From positions 124,001-188,000 of the forward strand of contig CALULH010000004.1 in NCBI GenBank assembly GCA_944321435.1: DNA of 64,000 nucleotides, written 5' to 3'. A program made the position numbers and the translations under genes. The notes beneath the pieces were generated by a model that saw only the letters and a list, made by a program, of their open reading frames with translations, was not told where the DNA came from and did not search any database. Source of the DNA: an uncultured Coriobacteriaceae bacterium (GTDB taxonomy: Bacteria > Actinomycetota > Coriobacteriia > Coriobacteriales > Coriobacteriaceae). Of the stretch, positions 54,345 through 62,485 are shown one piece after another (the stretch's first letter is position 1; each line of letters starts with the position of its first letter).

Positions 54345-55067
54345 CTAGATCACGTTGACGTCGCGCAGCTCGTAGCGGTCGCCCACGTTGCGCGACACCG
54401 AGTACTCGAACGGCGTCCCGTCATCCAAAAAGCCCACCTGCGCGATCTCCAACATGGGGTCGCCGGCAGTCATCTCGAGCCGCTCGGCTTCCTGGGCCGA
54501 GGCGTGCACGGCGCGCAGGATACGGTGGAAGCTCGAGATCTTGAGCCCCACCTCGTCCTCTATGTAGCGGTACACCGACTTGTATAGCGTGCTCTTCTTG
54601 AGGCCGGGGATCAGGTCCAGCGGCATGTAGGTGTACTCGATGACGATGGGCACCCCGTCCAGGCAGCGCACGCGCTCGTGGTAGTAGGTGAAGTCATCCG
54701 GCCCTATGTTCAAGTGGCGCGCCACGTCGGCGGGCGGCGTCACGATGGAGAACACGTACACCACCGACGTGACCTTCTTGGGGTCGTTCCGGTGCTCGGT
54801 CGAGAAGCCCAGGGCGCGGTCGGACCGGCCGAACAGGAACGAGTCCTCGGGCAGCTCGGTGGTGTTCTTGACGTACGTGCCCGACCCGCGCTTGCTCGAT
54901 ATGAGCCCGTTCTCGGTCAGGATGTCCAACGCGCGCTTAACGGTGATCTTGCTCACGCTGTACAGCTCGCACAGCTCCACCACGGTGGGGAGCTTCTCGT
55001 TGGGCTTCAGCGTGCCGTCCTCGATACTGCGCTGCAGGTCGGCGGCTATGGATTGGTACTTCAGCAT
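54345..55067 (-). CDS. GntR-family transcriptional regulator (HutC/UTRA type)
   Basis: 240-residue repressor. The N-terminal winged helix shows YQSIAADLQRSIEDGTLKPNEKLP-like text (residues 4-27), SVSKITVKRALDILTENGLI and GSGTYV. A UTRA effector domain follows (YYHERVRCLDGVPIVIEYTYMP at about residues 130-150). It is divergent from the GH1 gene, whose promoter carries a palindrome; a phosphorylated sugar is the likely inducer. AAGGGGG precedes the ATG at 55067. Confidence 0.92.
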   Translation of the reverse strand: MLKYQSIAADLQRSIEDGTLKPNEKLPTVVELCELYSVSKITVKRALDILTENGLISSKRGSGTYVKNTTELPEDSFLFGRSDRALGFSTEHRNDPKKVTSVVYVFSIVTPPADVARHLNIGPDDFTYYHERVRCLDGVPIVIEYTYMPLDLIPGLKKSTLYKSVYRYIEDEVGLKISSFHRILRAVHASAQEAERLEMTAGDPMLEIAQVGFLDDGTPFEYSVSRNVGDRYELRDVNVI

Positions 55068-55348
55068 GCTAACCCCCTTCGTGCCCTTCTCAAGTGCATC
55101 CGTCTGCGTGCCTGCGCAGACGCCTTTCGTACCGGAGCAATGTGCCGTGAACGGTAGAAAATCGCCTGCGAACGGCATGCGCTGAGCCTTTTTTGCTCAG
55201 CAAGCGAGAAAACAGTAGCAGATCTCACAAGGCAACGCGCTCTGCTTTTATCGCCTTCACCGCAGGTAAATGGCCTATATCTAGCTTATACCAAACTGAA
55301 CGCATTGAGTGTCTCTCTTCGAGGCAATATTATACCGCTTCAATTTAC

Positions 55349-55376
55349 TTTACAATAAGAATTAGGGCGCTATAAT
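55349..55376 (+). promoter_or_regulatory. Promoter of the GH1 gene
   Basis: TTTACA (55349-55354) and a perfect TATAAT (55371-55376) with a 16-bp spacer, in an AT-rich stretch unlike the rest of the window. Confidence 0.8.
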
Positions 55377-55389
55377 ATATTTAGAAAAA

Positions 55390-55414
55390 CGATACGTTAA
55401 ATATTAACGTATCG
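55390..55414 (+). promoter_or_regulatory. GntR operator palindrome
   Basis: CGATACGTTAA and its exact inverse TTAACGTATCG flank ATA, a perfect 25-bp dyad. It starts 14 bp after the -10 box, where a bound repressor would block transcription. The neighbouring GntR regulator is the obvious candidate to bind it. Confidence 0.75.
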
Positions 55415-55494
55415 CTACAACAACGACCGCATGCAGGGGCATGCCAGGCGGGGAGGGCAAGCGCCTCCCCGTGCAGCGCGAAAGGAGGAGGGAC

Positions 55495-56901
55495 ATGGAT
55501 CAGCAGCTGACCCTGCCCCGGGACTTCTTCTTCGGCGCCGCTATGTCCGGCCCGCAGACCGAGGGCGGCTGGAACGTAGGGGGCAAGCTGGAGAACCTGT
55601 GGGACACGTGGTCCAACCAGGACATCGACGCGTTTTACAACCGCGTCGGATCCTACGTGGGCAACAACTTCATGACCCGCTACAAGGAGGACCTCGCCAT
55701 CCTCAAGGACCTGGGCCTCAACAGCTACCGCACGTCCATCCAGTGGAGCCGCCTTCTTGACCAGGACGGCAACATCAACCCCGAGGGCGCCGCGTGGTAC
55801 CACGAGCTGTTCCGCGCCTCGCGCGAGGCCGGGCTCGAGGTCTTCGTCAACCTGTACCACTTCGACATGCCCACGTACCTCTTCCGCCGCGGCGGCTGGG
55901 AGAACCGCGAGGTGTGCGAGGCCTACGCCAACTACGCTTACCAGGCGTTCTGCGAGTTCGGCAAGGAGATCCGCTGCTGGTTCACCTTCAACGAGCCCAT
56001 CGTCGAGCCCGAGAACCGCTACTGGCATCCCATCTGGTATCCGCAGCACACCAGCTTCCAGGAAGCCTGCACCGTCCAGTACAACATCTCGGTGGCCCAT
56101 GCGCTGGCCGTGGCCAAGTACTGCCAGGCGGTGGAGGAAGGCCGCATGCTGCCCGACGCGCGCATCGGCATGATCTGCAACTTCAGCCCCTCCTACACCA
56201 AGGAGAACCCCACGCCGGCCGACCTCGAGGCCCTGCGCATGAACGACGGCCTCACCAACCGCTGGTGGCTCGACCTGGTCACCAAGGGGCACCTGCCGCA
56301 GGACGTCATCGACACGCTCGTCGAGCTGGGCATCAAGCTTCCCATCCGCCCGTACGACGACGCGGTTCTCGCCGCCGGCGTGGTGGATTGGATCGGGTGC
56401 AACTACTACCAGCCCAGCCGCGTCCAGGCTCCCAGCAAGAGCCATGACGAGCACGGCAACCCGCTCTTCGCCGAGCCCTATATCTGGCCGAACCGCGTCA
56501 TGAACGAGAGCCGCGGCTGGGAGATCTACCCCAAGGGCATCTACGACTTCGGCATGAAGTGCAAGGCCGAGTACCCCGACCTCGAGTGGTTCGTGTCCGA
56601 GAACGGCATCGGCATCGAGCGCGAGTACCTAAACCGCGATCCGGAGACCCGCCAGGTCCAGGACGATTACCGCGTCGAGTTCGTGCGCGACCACCTTTCC
56701 TGGGTCGCCCGCGCCATCCAGGACGGTGCCAACTGCGTGGGGTACCACTACTGGGGCCTCATCGACAACTGGTCGTGGGCCAACGCCTTCAAGAACCGCT
56801 ACGGCTTCGTGGAGGTCGACCTCATGGAGAACTACGAGCGCCGTCCCAAGAAGTCGGCCGCGTGGCTCAAGCAGGTTGCCACCACCCACGTCATCTCGTA
56901 G
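55495..56901 (+). CDS. GH1 6-phospho-beta-glucosidase
   Basis: 468-residue glycosidase that splits phosphorylated beta-glycosides delivered by a PTS. The acid/base is in WFTFNEPIVEPENRYW and the nucleophile in WFVSENGIGIE; the C-terminal YHYWGLIDNWSWANAFKNRYG is also conserved. Length and motifs are complete. AAAGGAGGAGG precedes the ATG. The leader carries a GGGGAGG/CCTCCCC hairpin (near 55451-55471). The gene is followed by broken PTS IIC and GH4 genes. Confidence 0.93.
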   Translation: MDQQLTLPRDFFFGAAMSGPQTEGGWNVGGKLENLWDTWSNQDIDAFYNRVGSYVGNNFMTRYKEDLAILKDLGLNSYRTSIQWSRLLDQDGNINPEGAAWYHELFRASREAGLEVFVNLYHFDMPTYLFRRGGWENREVCEAYANYAYQAFCEFGKEIRCWFTFNEPIVEPENRYWHPIWYPQHTSFQEACTVQYNISVAHALAVAKYCQAVEEGRMLPDARIGMICNFSPSYTKENPTPADLEALRMNDGLTNRWWLDLVTKGHLPQDVIDTLVELGIKLPIRPYDDAVLAAGVVDWIGCNYYQPSRVQAPSKSHDEHGNPLFAEPYIWPNRVMNESRGWEIYPKGIYDFGMKCKAEYPDLEWFVSENGIGIEREYLNRDPETRQVQDDYRVEFVRDHLSWVARAIQDGANCVGYHYWGLIDNWSWANAFKNRYGFVEVDLMENYERRPKKSAAWLKQVATTHVIS

Positions 56902-57062
56902 CTTCCGTCCGGGGTGGGCGAGAAGGGCGGCGCTTTGCGGCGCCCATGCCCGCCCCGCTTCCGGCGCCGCCGTGCGCCCCGTCGCCGGCGCTGCACCGTC
57001 CCCCGTTGCAAGGGGCGCCCTTTCAGGGAGGGAGGGCGCCTTACGGCATACGCATCAAAGTC

Positions 57063-58253
57063 ATGCCCAACGCCGACGCCCTCTCCACCGCCCAGTATTG
57101 GGGCAACGCGCTGTCCTAGGGCGCCCTGTCCATCTCCGCCATCCTGCTGTGCGGCATGGTGGGCTACAGCCTGGCCAACAACAAGCGTTTCGACAACCCC
57201 ATTTCCTGCGTGGTTGTCTCGCTCGCGGTGTTCTTCATCATGATGCCCCAGACCGTGTCCGCCACCCTGGCGGCCACCTCCGAGCTCGTGACCGACACCG
57301 TCACCGCCGCTGACGTGACCGGCGCCTTCACCACCAGCTACACCGGCACCAACGGCATGTTCACCGCCATCATCATCGGCCTTCTCGCCCCGACCCTCTT
57401 CATCAAGGTCTCCGGCGTGGACAAGCTGCGCATCAAGATGCCGCAGGGCGTGCCGCCAGCGGTCGAGAAGTCCTTCAACGTCCTGATCCCGATGCTGCTC
57501 ACGCTCGGCGCCTTCGGCCTGGTCTCCATGATCCTCTTCGCCGGCTTCGGCACCGACATCACCGCGCTCATCAACACCTGGATCCAGACCCCGCTGCGCG
57601 CGCTGACCACCAACCCGGTCGGCCTGGTGTTCATCTACTCGCTCGGCGTGTTCCTGTTCACCTTGGGCATCCACCAGTCCACCATCAACGGCGTGCTCGT
57701 CGAGCCCGTGCTGACCATCGTGCTGGTCGAGGCCATGGAGCTCTACAACACCGGCGGCATCGAGGCGGTTATCGCCCATCCCGACCTGTACCTCAACATG
57801 AACGTCATTAACGTCTACGCGCTGATGGGCGGCTCCGGCTGCACCCTGGCCCTGCTCATCGCCACGTTCATCTGGGGTAAGTGGCAGCCGTCCAAGGAGA
57901 TCGCCAAGCTCGGCATCCTGCCCGGCATCTTCAACATCAACGAGCCGGTCATCTACGGTTACCCGATCGTGTTCAACATCCCGCTGATGGTCCCGTTCGT
58001 GCTCTGCACCGCCCTCGGCATCATCATCCCGTACTTTGCCACCGTTGCCGGCCTGGTGAGCCCCACCTGCATCCAGGTGCCGTGGACCACGCCCATCATC
58101 GCCTCGGGCTTCCTGTCCACCGGCGGCGACATCCGCGCCGCCATCCTGCAGGTCCTTCTGCTCGCCCTCTACGTGGTCATCTACCTGCCCTTCATGAAGG
58201 CCAGCGAGACCGCCCAGCGCAAGCAGTTCGAGATGGCCGGGGACCAGCAGTAA
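57063..58253 (+). pseudogene. PTS lactose/cellobiose-type IIC, N-terminally truncated with an in-frame stop
   Basis: Homology to IIC runs from about 57063 (NADALSTAQYWGNALS) through 58253, but an in-frame TAG at 57117 interrupts it, so only 365 residues from an ATG at 57156 remain readable. The first membrane segment and the early part of the protein (roughly 70-90 residues) are absent. Later parts are intact: GVPPAVEKSFNVLIPM, LFTLGIHQSTINGVLVEP and GIFNINEPVIYGYPIVFN. A functional transporter is unlikely. No ribosome binding site fits the ATG at 57156. It differs from the intact IIC at 41516. Confidence 0.75.
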
Positions 58254-58274
58254 GCCCCGTCCCGCGCGACCTCC

Positions 58275-59439
58275 CCTTAGGGCCGCGGGCGCCGACTTCG
58301 TGACCACGCAGTTCCGCGTGGGACAGCTCGACGCGCGCATCAAAGACGAGCGCATCGCGCTCAAGCACGGGCTCATCGGCCAGGAGACCAACGGCGCGGC
58401 CGGCATGTTCAAGGCCCTCCGCACCATCCCGGTTATCTTCGACATCATCCGCGACATGAAGGAGCTTTGCCCTGACGCCTGGCTGGTAAACTTCACCAAC
58501 CCGGTGGGCATCGTGACCGAGGCCGTGCTGCGCTACACGGACTGGAACCGCATCATCGGCCTGTGCAACTGCCCGATCTCCATGCGCTTCGGCATTGCCA
58601 AGTGGATGGGCGTGGACCCGGATCGCGTGCGGATGGAGCTCTCCGGCCTCAACCACCACTTCTTTGTGACCGACGTGTTCATCGACGGCAAGAGCTGCTT
58701 CGACGCGGTGCTCGAGCGCTACTGCGAGCTCCCGGTTGAGGAGCTGGGCACCATGAAGAACATCATGGCCATCCCGTGGTCCAACCGCCTCATCCGCGGC
58801 CTGCGCGCCATCCCGGTGAGCTACCTCAACTACTACTTCTCCACGCGCGAGGAGCTCGAGGCGCTCACGCGCGACTACCAGGCGCACGGCGTGCGCGCCG
58901 AGGTCGTCAAGCAGGTCGAGGCCGAGCTCTTCGAGCTCTACAAGAACGCCGACCTGCATGTGAAGCCCAAGCAGCTGGAGGAGCGCGGGGGCGCCCACTA
59001 CTCCGACGCGGCGTGCAGCGTGATCGACTCCATCTACAACGATCGCGGCGACATCCAGTACGTCGACGTCCGCAACAACGGCGCGGTGAGCAACCTGCCG
59101 GCCGAGAGCGCCATCGAGTGCGCGGCCGTCATCACCGCCGACGGCCCCAAGCCCATCGCCATCGGCGAACTCAAGCCCTCCATCAACGGCACCATCCAGA
59201 TGATCAAGACCTTCGAGCGCATGGTTGCCGAGGCCGCCGTCACCGGCAGCAAGGACCTCGCCGTCGCGGCGCTCGTGGCCAACAAGCTCTGCGATTCCGA
59301 TGCCGTGGCCAACGAGATCTTCGACGAGCTCTGCGAGGCGCACAAGGACTACCTGCCGGAGTTCTTCAACGCCGACGGCACGCCCAAGGACCCGAGCGAG
59401 GCCAAGAAGCTCACGAGCAAGGTCTGCGCCCTGGCCTAA
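58275..59439 (+). pseudogene. GH4 6-phospho-glucosidase, missing its NAD-binding N-terminus
   Basis: The readable frame (GTG at 58300, 379 residues) begins at DFVTTQFRVGQLDARIKDER, a point that lies about 80 residues into normal GH4 enzymes such as LicH. The lost part holds the GGGSSY Rossmann motif for NAD. The rest is intact: GQETNGAAGMFKALRTIP, WLVNFTNPVGIVTEA, GLCNCPI, the GLNHHFF histidine and GAHYSDAA. Homology starts about 58275, only 20 bp after the IIC stop, so the gene's 5' end was deleted. Activity is not expected. Confidence 0.78.
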
Positions 59440-59539
59440 TGCCCTCGGGGGATTAGGCCGCATAGCGATTTCCCTCGGCGGCTGAGCCGGGGCTCCGGGG
59501 TCGGATGGGGCTTCGGCTCGGCCGCGTTTTCCTGCGCGC

Positions 59540-59579
59540 GCCCGCGTCAACCGACGAATATCGTCCGGTTGGCGCGGGC
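59540..59579. repeat. 40-bp hairpin repeat, copy upstream of the AlbA_2 locus
   Basis: GCCCGCG...CGCGGGC hairpin with GAATATCG at its tip. It matches 61163-61202 at 37 of 40 positions, in the same orientation. The three differences keep or improve base pairing. No T tract. Confidence 0.8.
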
Positions 59580-59663
59580 ATCTGGCTTTTATCGCCCGTA
59601 GAAACACGCCTTTATTGAGGTACAATATTAAAATATATTTTTTATCGAGGGGGGAGGCACCCC

Positions 59664-61092
59664 ATGAACCTTGGCATGGAGAACGAGACAACCGAGCACA
59701 AGCGCAACACATCTGAGTTGCGCGAGGCCATGGAGTCAGTCGTCGCCATCCTGAACAAGCACGGTGCGGGCACGCTTTACTTCGGTGTGCGTCCAAGCGA
59801 TGGCGAGGTCGTAGGCCAGGACGTCTCTGAGAAGACCCTACGGGACGTTTCGCAGGCCTTCACCAACCGCATCGAGCCGCGTGTGTACCCCACCGTCGAG
59901 TGCCTCGTCACGGATGACAGCAGGTCCTATATCAAAGTGACTTTCTCGGGAGATAACCGCCCTTACGCGTGCGACGGTCGCTACCGTGTCCGCTCCGCCG
60001 ACGAGGATCTTCCCATGAGCGTCTCCATGCTGGAGGCCATGATGCTCGAGCGTGCCACCAAGAGGAATCCTTGGGATGGCCGTTCGTCTGGGAGGCCGCT
60101 CACCGACGTGGACGAGGCGACGCTTCGCCGGTTTGTGGAGGAGGGTAACGCGTGCGGCCGCATAGAGGCGGCCTACTCAGATGTCGGGGACGTGCTCGGG
60201 CGCCTGAACCTCATCGCCGGCGACGGCACGCTCACCAACGCTGCCTCCGTGCTCTTCTGTCCCTCCCGGATCGGCGCACGCCTCAAGGTCGGCATCCTCG
60301 CCGACCACCGCCGCGTGGAGATCCTCGACCTGCGGCAGTATGACAGCCCGGCCTACGATCTCATCGGGCGTGCCGAGTTCTACATCCTCTCCAATATTCG
60401 CCGCCGTCTCGTGATCGACGGGGCATCGAGCGCGAGGAGGTCCCCGATATTCCGCGTGCAGCTTTCCGTGAGGCGATTGTCAACGCCTTCTGCCACCGCG
60501 ACTGGACTGACTGCGGCACGGCGGTACAGATCGACATCTACCCGGATGCCGTCGACATAACCAACCCTGGGGCCTTCCCCGAGGGCTGCACGCCTGAGAT
60601 GTGCCTGTCCGGCAAGGAGGTGTCGCCTCACAGCAGGAACCCGCTCATCGCGAGCACGCTCTTCCGCTCGAAGGCCATCGAGTCGTTCGGTTCCGGCATC
60701 AGGCGCATCCGCGACGTCTGCGCCCAGGCTGGCGTACGCTTCGAGTACCTTGAGGGCCGCAGCGCGACCACCGTGCGCTTCAACCGCAATGACCCGTTCG
60801 GGGGTCACGGGACAGAGGCTGAGACGGAACGGCTTGGTTCCGGCAAAGTTCCGGCAAAGTTCCGGCAAAGTTCCGGCAAAGTTCCGGCAACGAGCCAGAG
60901 GGGCTCTCAGGGAGTGCTCTGAAAGTCTGGCGTTATCTCTCTGAAAACGGCTCTTCAAAAACAGTGGACATTGCAGGAGCCTTGGGAATTACCGACCGCG
61001 CAACGAGAAAGGCACTCGCCAACCTCATTTCACGAGGTCTGGTAAAAGCTACCGGGCAGTCCCGGGCGCGCAGATACCGCTTGATTGAGTAA
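59664..61092 (+). pseudogene. AlbA_2 / HATPase / winged-helix regulator, frameshifted and possibly phase-variable
   Basis: Three parts are recognisable in three reading frames. 59664-60419: AlbA_2 (Schlafen-type) domain, NETTEHKRNTSELREAMESV to RRRLVIDG. 60422-60835: HATPase_c_4-like domain, EVPDIPRAAFREAIVNAFCHRDW, NPLIASTLFRSKAIESFGSGIRRI. 60913-61092: winged helix, VWRYLSENGSSKTVDIAGALG to ARRYRLIE. The first shift is at a run of four G (60420-60423), the second at five copies of an 11-bp repeat (60837-60890). As it stands, translation from the ATG stops at 60560 (298 residues). GGGGGAGG precedes the ATG. Confidence 0.82.
60837..60890. repeat. 11-bp tandem repeat, five copies of TTCCGGCAAAG
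   Basis: TTCCGGCAAAG repeats five times (last unit truncated to TTCCGGCAA) inside the AlbA_2 gene. Since 11 is not a multiple of 3, each gain or loss of a copy changes the frame. With four copies the HATPase and winged-helix frames join without a stop. Confidence 0.92.
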
Positions 61093-61162
61093 AACGACGG
61101 GTACGTGCGGCTCCGACGCGGCAATCGCAAGGCTGCGTTTCCGCCGCATCTCTCCCTGCGCA

Positions 61163-61202
61163 GCCCGCGCCGACCGGCGAATATCGTCCGGTTGGCGCGG
61201 GC
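61163..61202. repeat. 40-bp hairpin repeat, copy downstream of the AlbA_2 locus
   Basis: Second copy of the hairpin at 59540-59579, same orientation, 37 of 40 identical. Together the two copies bracket the AlbA_2 gene. The flanking GCGGGC(A/G)TCTG is also shared. Confidence 0.8.
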
Positions 61203-61281
61203 GTCTGCTTGCGAGCCAGGGTGTTACAGGCCGTCCACCCTGTCCGAAGGTGTTTCTAGCGCCCTGCACTCGCATTGCTGC

Positions 61282-61488
61282 CTACGAACGTGAAGTCGCG
61301 CCTAACCCAAGCATGAGCTTCTCAATTTGAGGGACGAGCGCCCGAACGCTCCGGCCGGAGTTGGTCGCCTCGCGTTCGCAAGAGGGGCGTTTCAGGTTGT
61401 CGTCGAGATCCAGTAGCTCGTAGTAGCGCGACCACGTCAATTTAACAGACAGTGTCTTATTGTTTTTGGTGGACTGCCACTTAATCAA
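61282..61488 (-). pseudogene. Remnant of a DUF1016 (YhcG-type) nuclease N-terminus
   Basis: A 68-residue frame contains LTWSRYYELLDLDDNLKRP, EREATNSGRSVRALVPQIEKL, which follows the DUF1016 N-terminal pattern (WSHYRELL, FYxxEAxxxxWSVRxLxRQI) with several conserved residues lost. Full DUF1016 proteins are about 330-380 residues. No nuclease domain is nearby. It is best read as a decayed fragment of a defence-associated gene. Confidence 0.5.
61445..61459. promoter_or_regulatory. Second RHH-type operator-like palindrome
   Basis: ACAGACAGTGTCTTA: AGAC and GTCT flank AGT. It matches the core of the palindrome at 61576-61590 and lies 131 bp upstream of it. Confidence 0.5.
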
Positions 61489-61544
61489 ATCATGCTACGA
61501 CCTACTACGTCCCATCACCTCCCTATCCACGAGTAAGTACTTCC

Positions 61545-61573
61545 TTGACGCAGCAAATTGTTTCAAAGATAAT
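61545..61573 (+). promoter_or_regulatory. Promoter of the RelB/DinJ-ABC fusion operon
   Basis: TTGACG (61545-61550) and GATAAT (61568-61573) with an exact 17-bp spacer, in AT-rich sequence, 30 bp before the ATG at 61604. Confidence 0.8.
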
Positions 61574-61575
61574 GT

Positions 61576-61590
61576 AAAGACATTGTCTTT
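61576..61590 (+). promoter_or_regulatory. Operator palindrome over the transcription start
   Basis: AAAGACATTGTCTTT: AAAGAC and its exact inverse GTCTTT around ATT, starting 3 bp after the -10 box and ending before AAGGAGG. Autorepression by the ribbon-helix-helix domain of the encoded protein is the simplest reading. Confidence 0.75.
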
Positions 61591-61603
61591 AAGGAGGTGT
61601 TGC

Positions 61604-62482
61604 ATGGCCGACACGACACTCGTGAACTTCCGGCTCGATCAGGGCACCAAGCGCTCCATGGAGGGTATTTGCCGCGACCTCGGCATGAGCATGACCACAG
61701 CGTTCACCCTCTTCGCCAAGAAGGTCGACCGCGAGAGGCGCATCCCGTTCGACGTGTCGCTCGACGGCCCCGTCGCCCAGGCGCCCGTCACCATAGCGAG
61801 CAACTACGCCGACCCCGCCGTGATCGTCGAGGACGCCGTGCGCGTCTTCGGCGAGGGCCCCGCCGCTCGCCGGGCTCTCGACGGGGCGTCGCTCACGGTG
61901 CGGCGTGGCGAGTTCGTGGCCGTCATGGGTGCCTCGGGCTCCGGCAAGTCGACGCTTTTGCACATCCTAGGCGGCGTCGATACGCCCACCTCGGGGCGCG
62001 TGGTGGTCGACGGCATGGATCTCTCCACGCTGGGGGCCGACGCCCTCGCGCTCTTCCGCCGCCACACCGTGGGGCTCGTCTACCAGTTCCACAATCTCGT
62101 GCCCTTCCTCACCGCGCGCGACAACATCGAGCTCCCCGTGCGCTTTGACGGCACCAAGGCCGACCCCGCCGCCATGGCGGAGCTGCTCGAGCTGCTCGAC
62201 ATCGTAGACTGCGAGGCGTGCTTGCCCTCCGAGCTCTCCGGAGGCCAGCAGCAGCGCGTCGCCATCGCCCGGGCGCTCGTCACCAGGCCGGCCGTCGTGC
62301 TCGCCGACGAGCCTACCGGCAGTCTCGACCGCGCGAGCGGCGCGCGAGTCGTGGAGCTCATGGGGCGCGCCCGCGACCGCTTCGGCACCACCGTCGTTCT
62401 CGTTACCCACGACGAGGGCGTGGCGGCGCATGCCGACCGCGTCGTGCGGATCTCGGACGGCCGCGTCGTCGAGGAGGGCTGA
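61604..62482 (+). CDS. RelB/DinJ antitoxin domain fused to a LolD/MacB-type ABC ATPase
   Basis: 292-residue protein. Residues 1-54 are a RelB/DinJ antitoxin N-terminus: TTLVNFRLDQGTKRSMEGIC, LGMSMTTAFTLFAKKV and RIPFDVSLD form the ribbon-helix-helix DNA-binding and dimer region. After a short linker (55-70), residues 71-292 are a complete ABC ATPase: Walker [10 protein letters not shown] (109-117), Q-loop Gln161, signature LSGGQQQR (211-218), Walker B VVLADEP (231-237), switch His269. AAGGAGGTG precedes the ATG. No internal start with a ribosome binding site separates the domains. The toxin-binding tail of RelB and any RelE/YafQ toxin gene are absent. The permease starts 3 bp downstream. Confidence 0.88.
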   Translation: MADTTLVNFRLDQGTKRSMEGICRDLGMSMTTAFTLFAKKVDRERRIPFDVSLDGPVAQAPVTIASNYADPAVIVEDAVRVFGEGPAARRALDGASLTVRRGEFVAVMGASGSGKSTLLHILGGVDTPTSGRVVVDGMDLSTLGADALALFRRHTVGLVYQFHNLVPFLTARDNIELPVRFDGTKADPAAMAELLELLDIVDCEACLPSELSGGQQQRVAIARALVTRPAVVLADEPTGSLDRASGARVVELMGRARDRFGTTVVLVTHDEGVAAHADRVVRISDGRVVEEG

Positions 62483-62485
62483 GGG

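Noticed and set aside
57063..57155. Selenocysteine or pyrrolysine read-through at the TAG in the IIC gene
   Set aside because: No supporting structure is seen, and the gene also lacks its N-terminus, so a nonsense mutation in a pseudogene is more likely.
60837..60890. Tandem repeats as a possible CRISPR array
   Set aside because: Units are 11 bp and directly contiguous with no spacers, and lie inside a coding gene.
61820..62482. Internal GTG as a separate start for the ABC ATPase
   Set aside because: No Shine-Dalgarno sequence precedes it and the frame from the antitoxin part is unbroken, so a fusion is the simpler reading.
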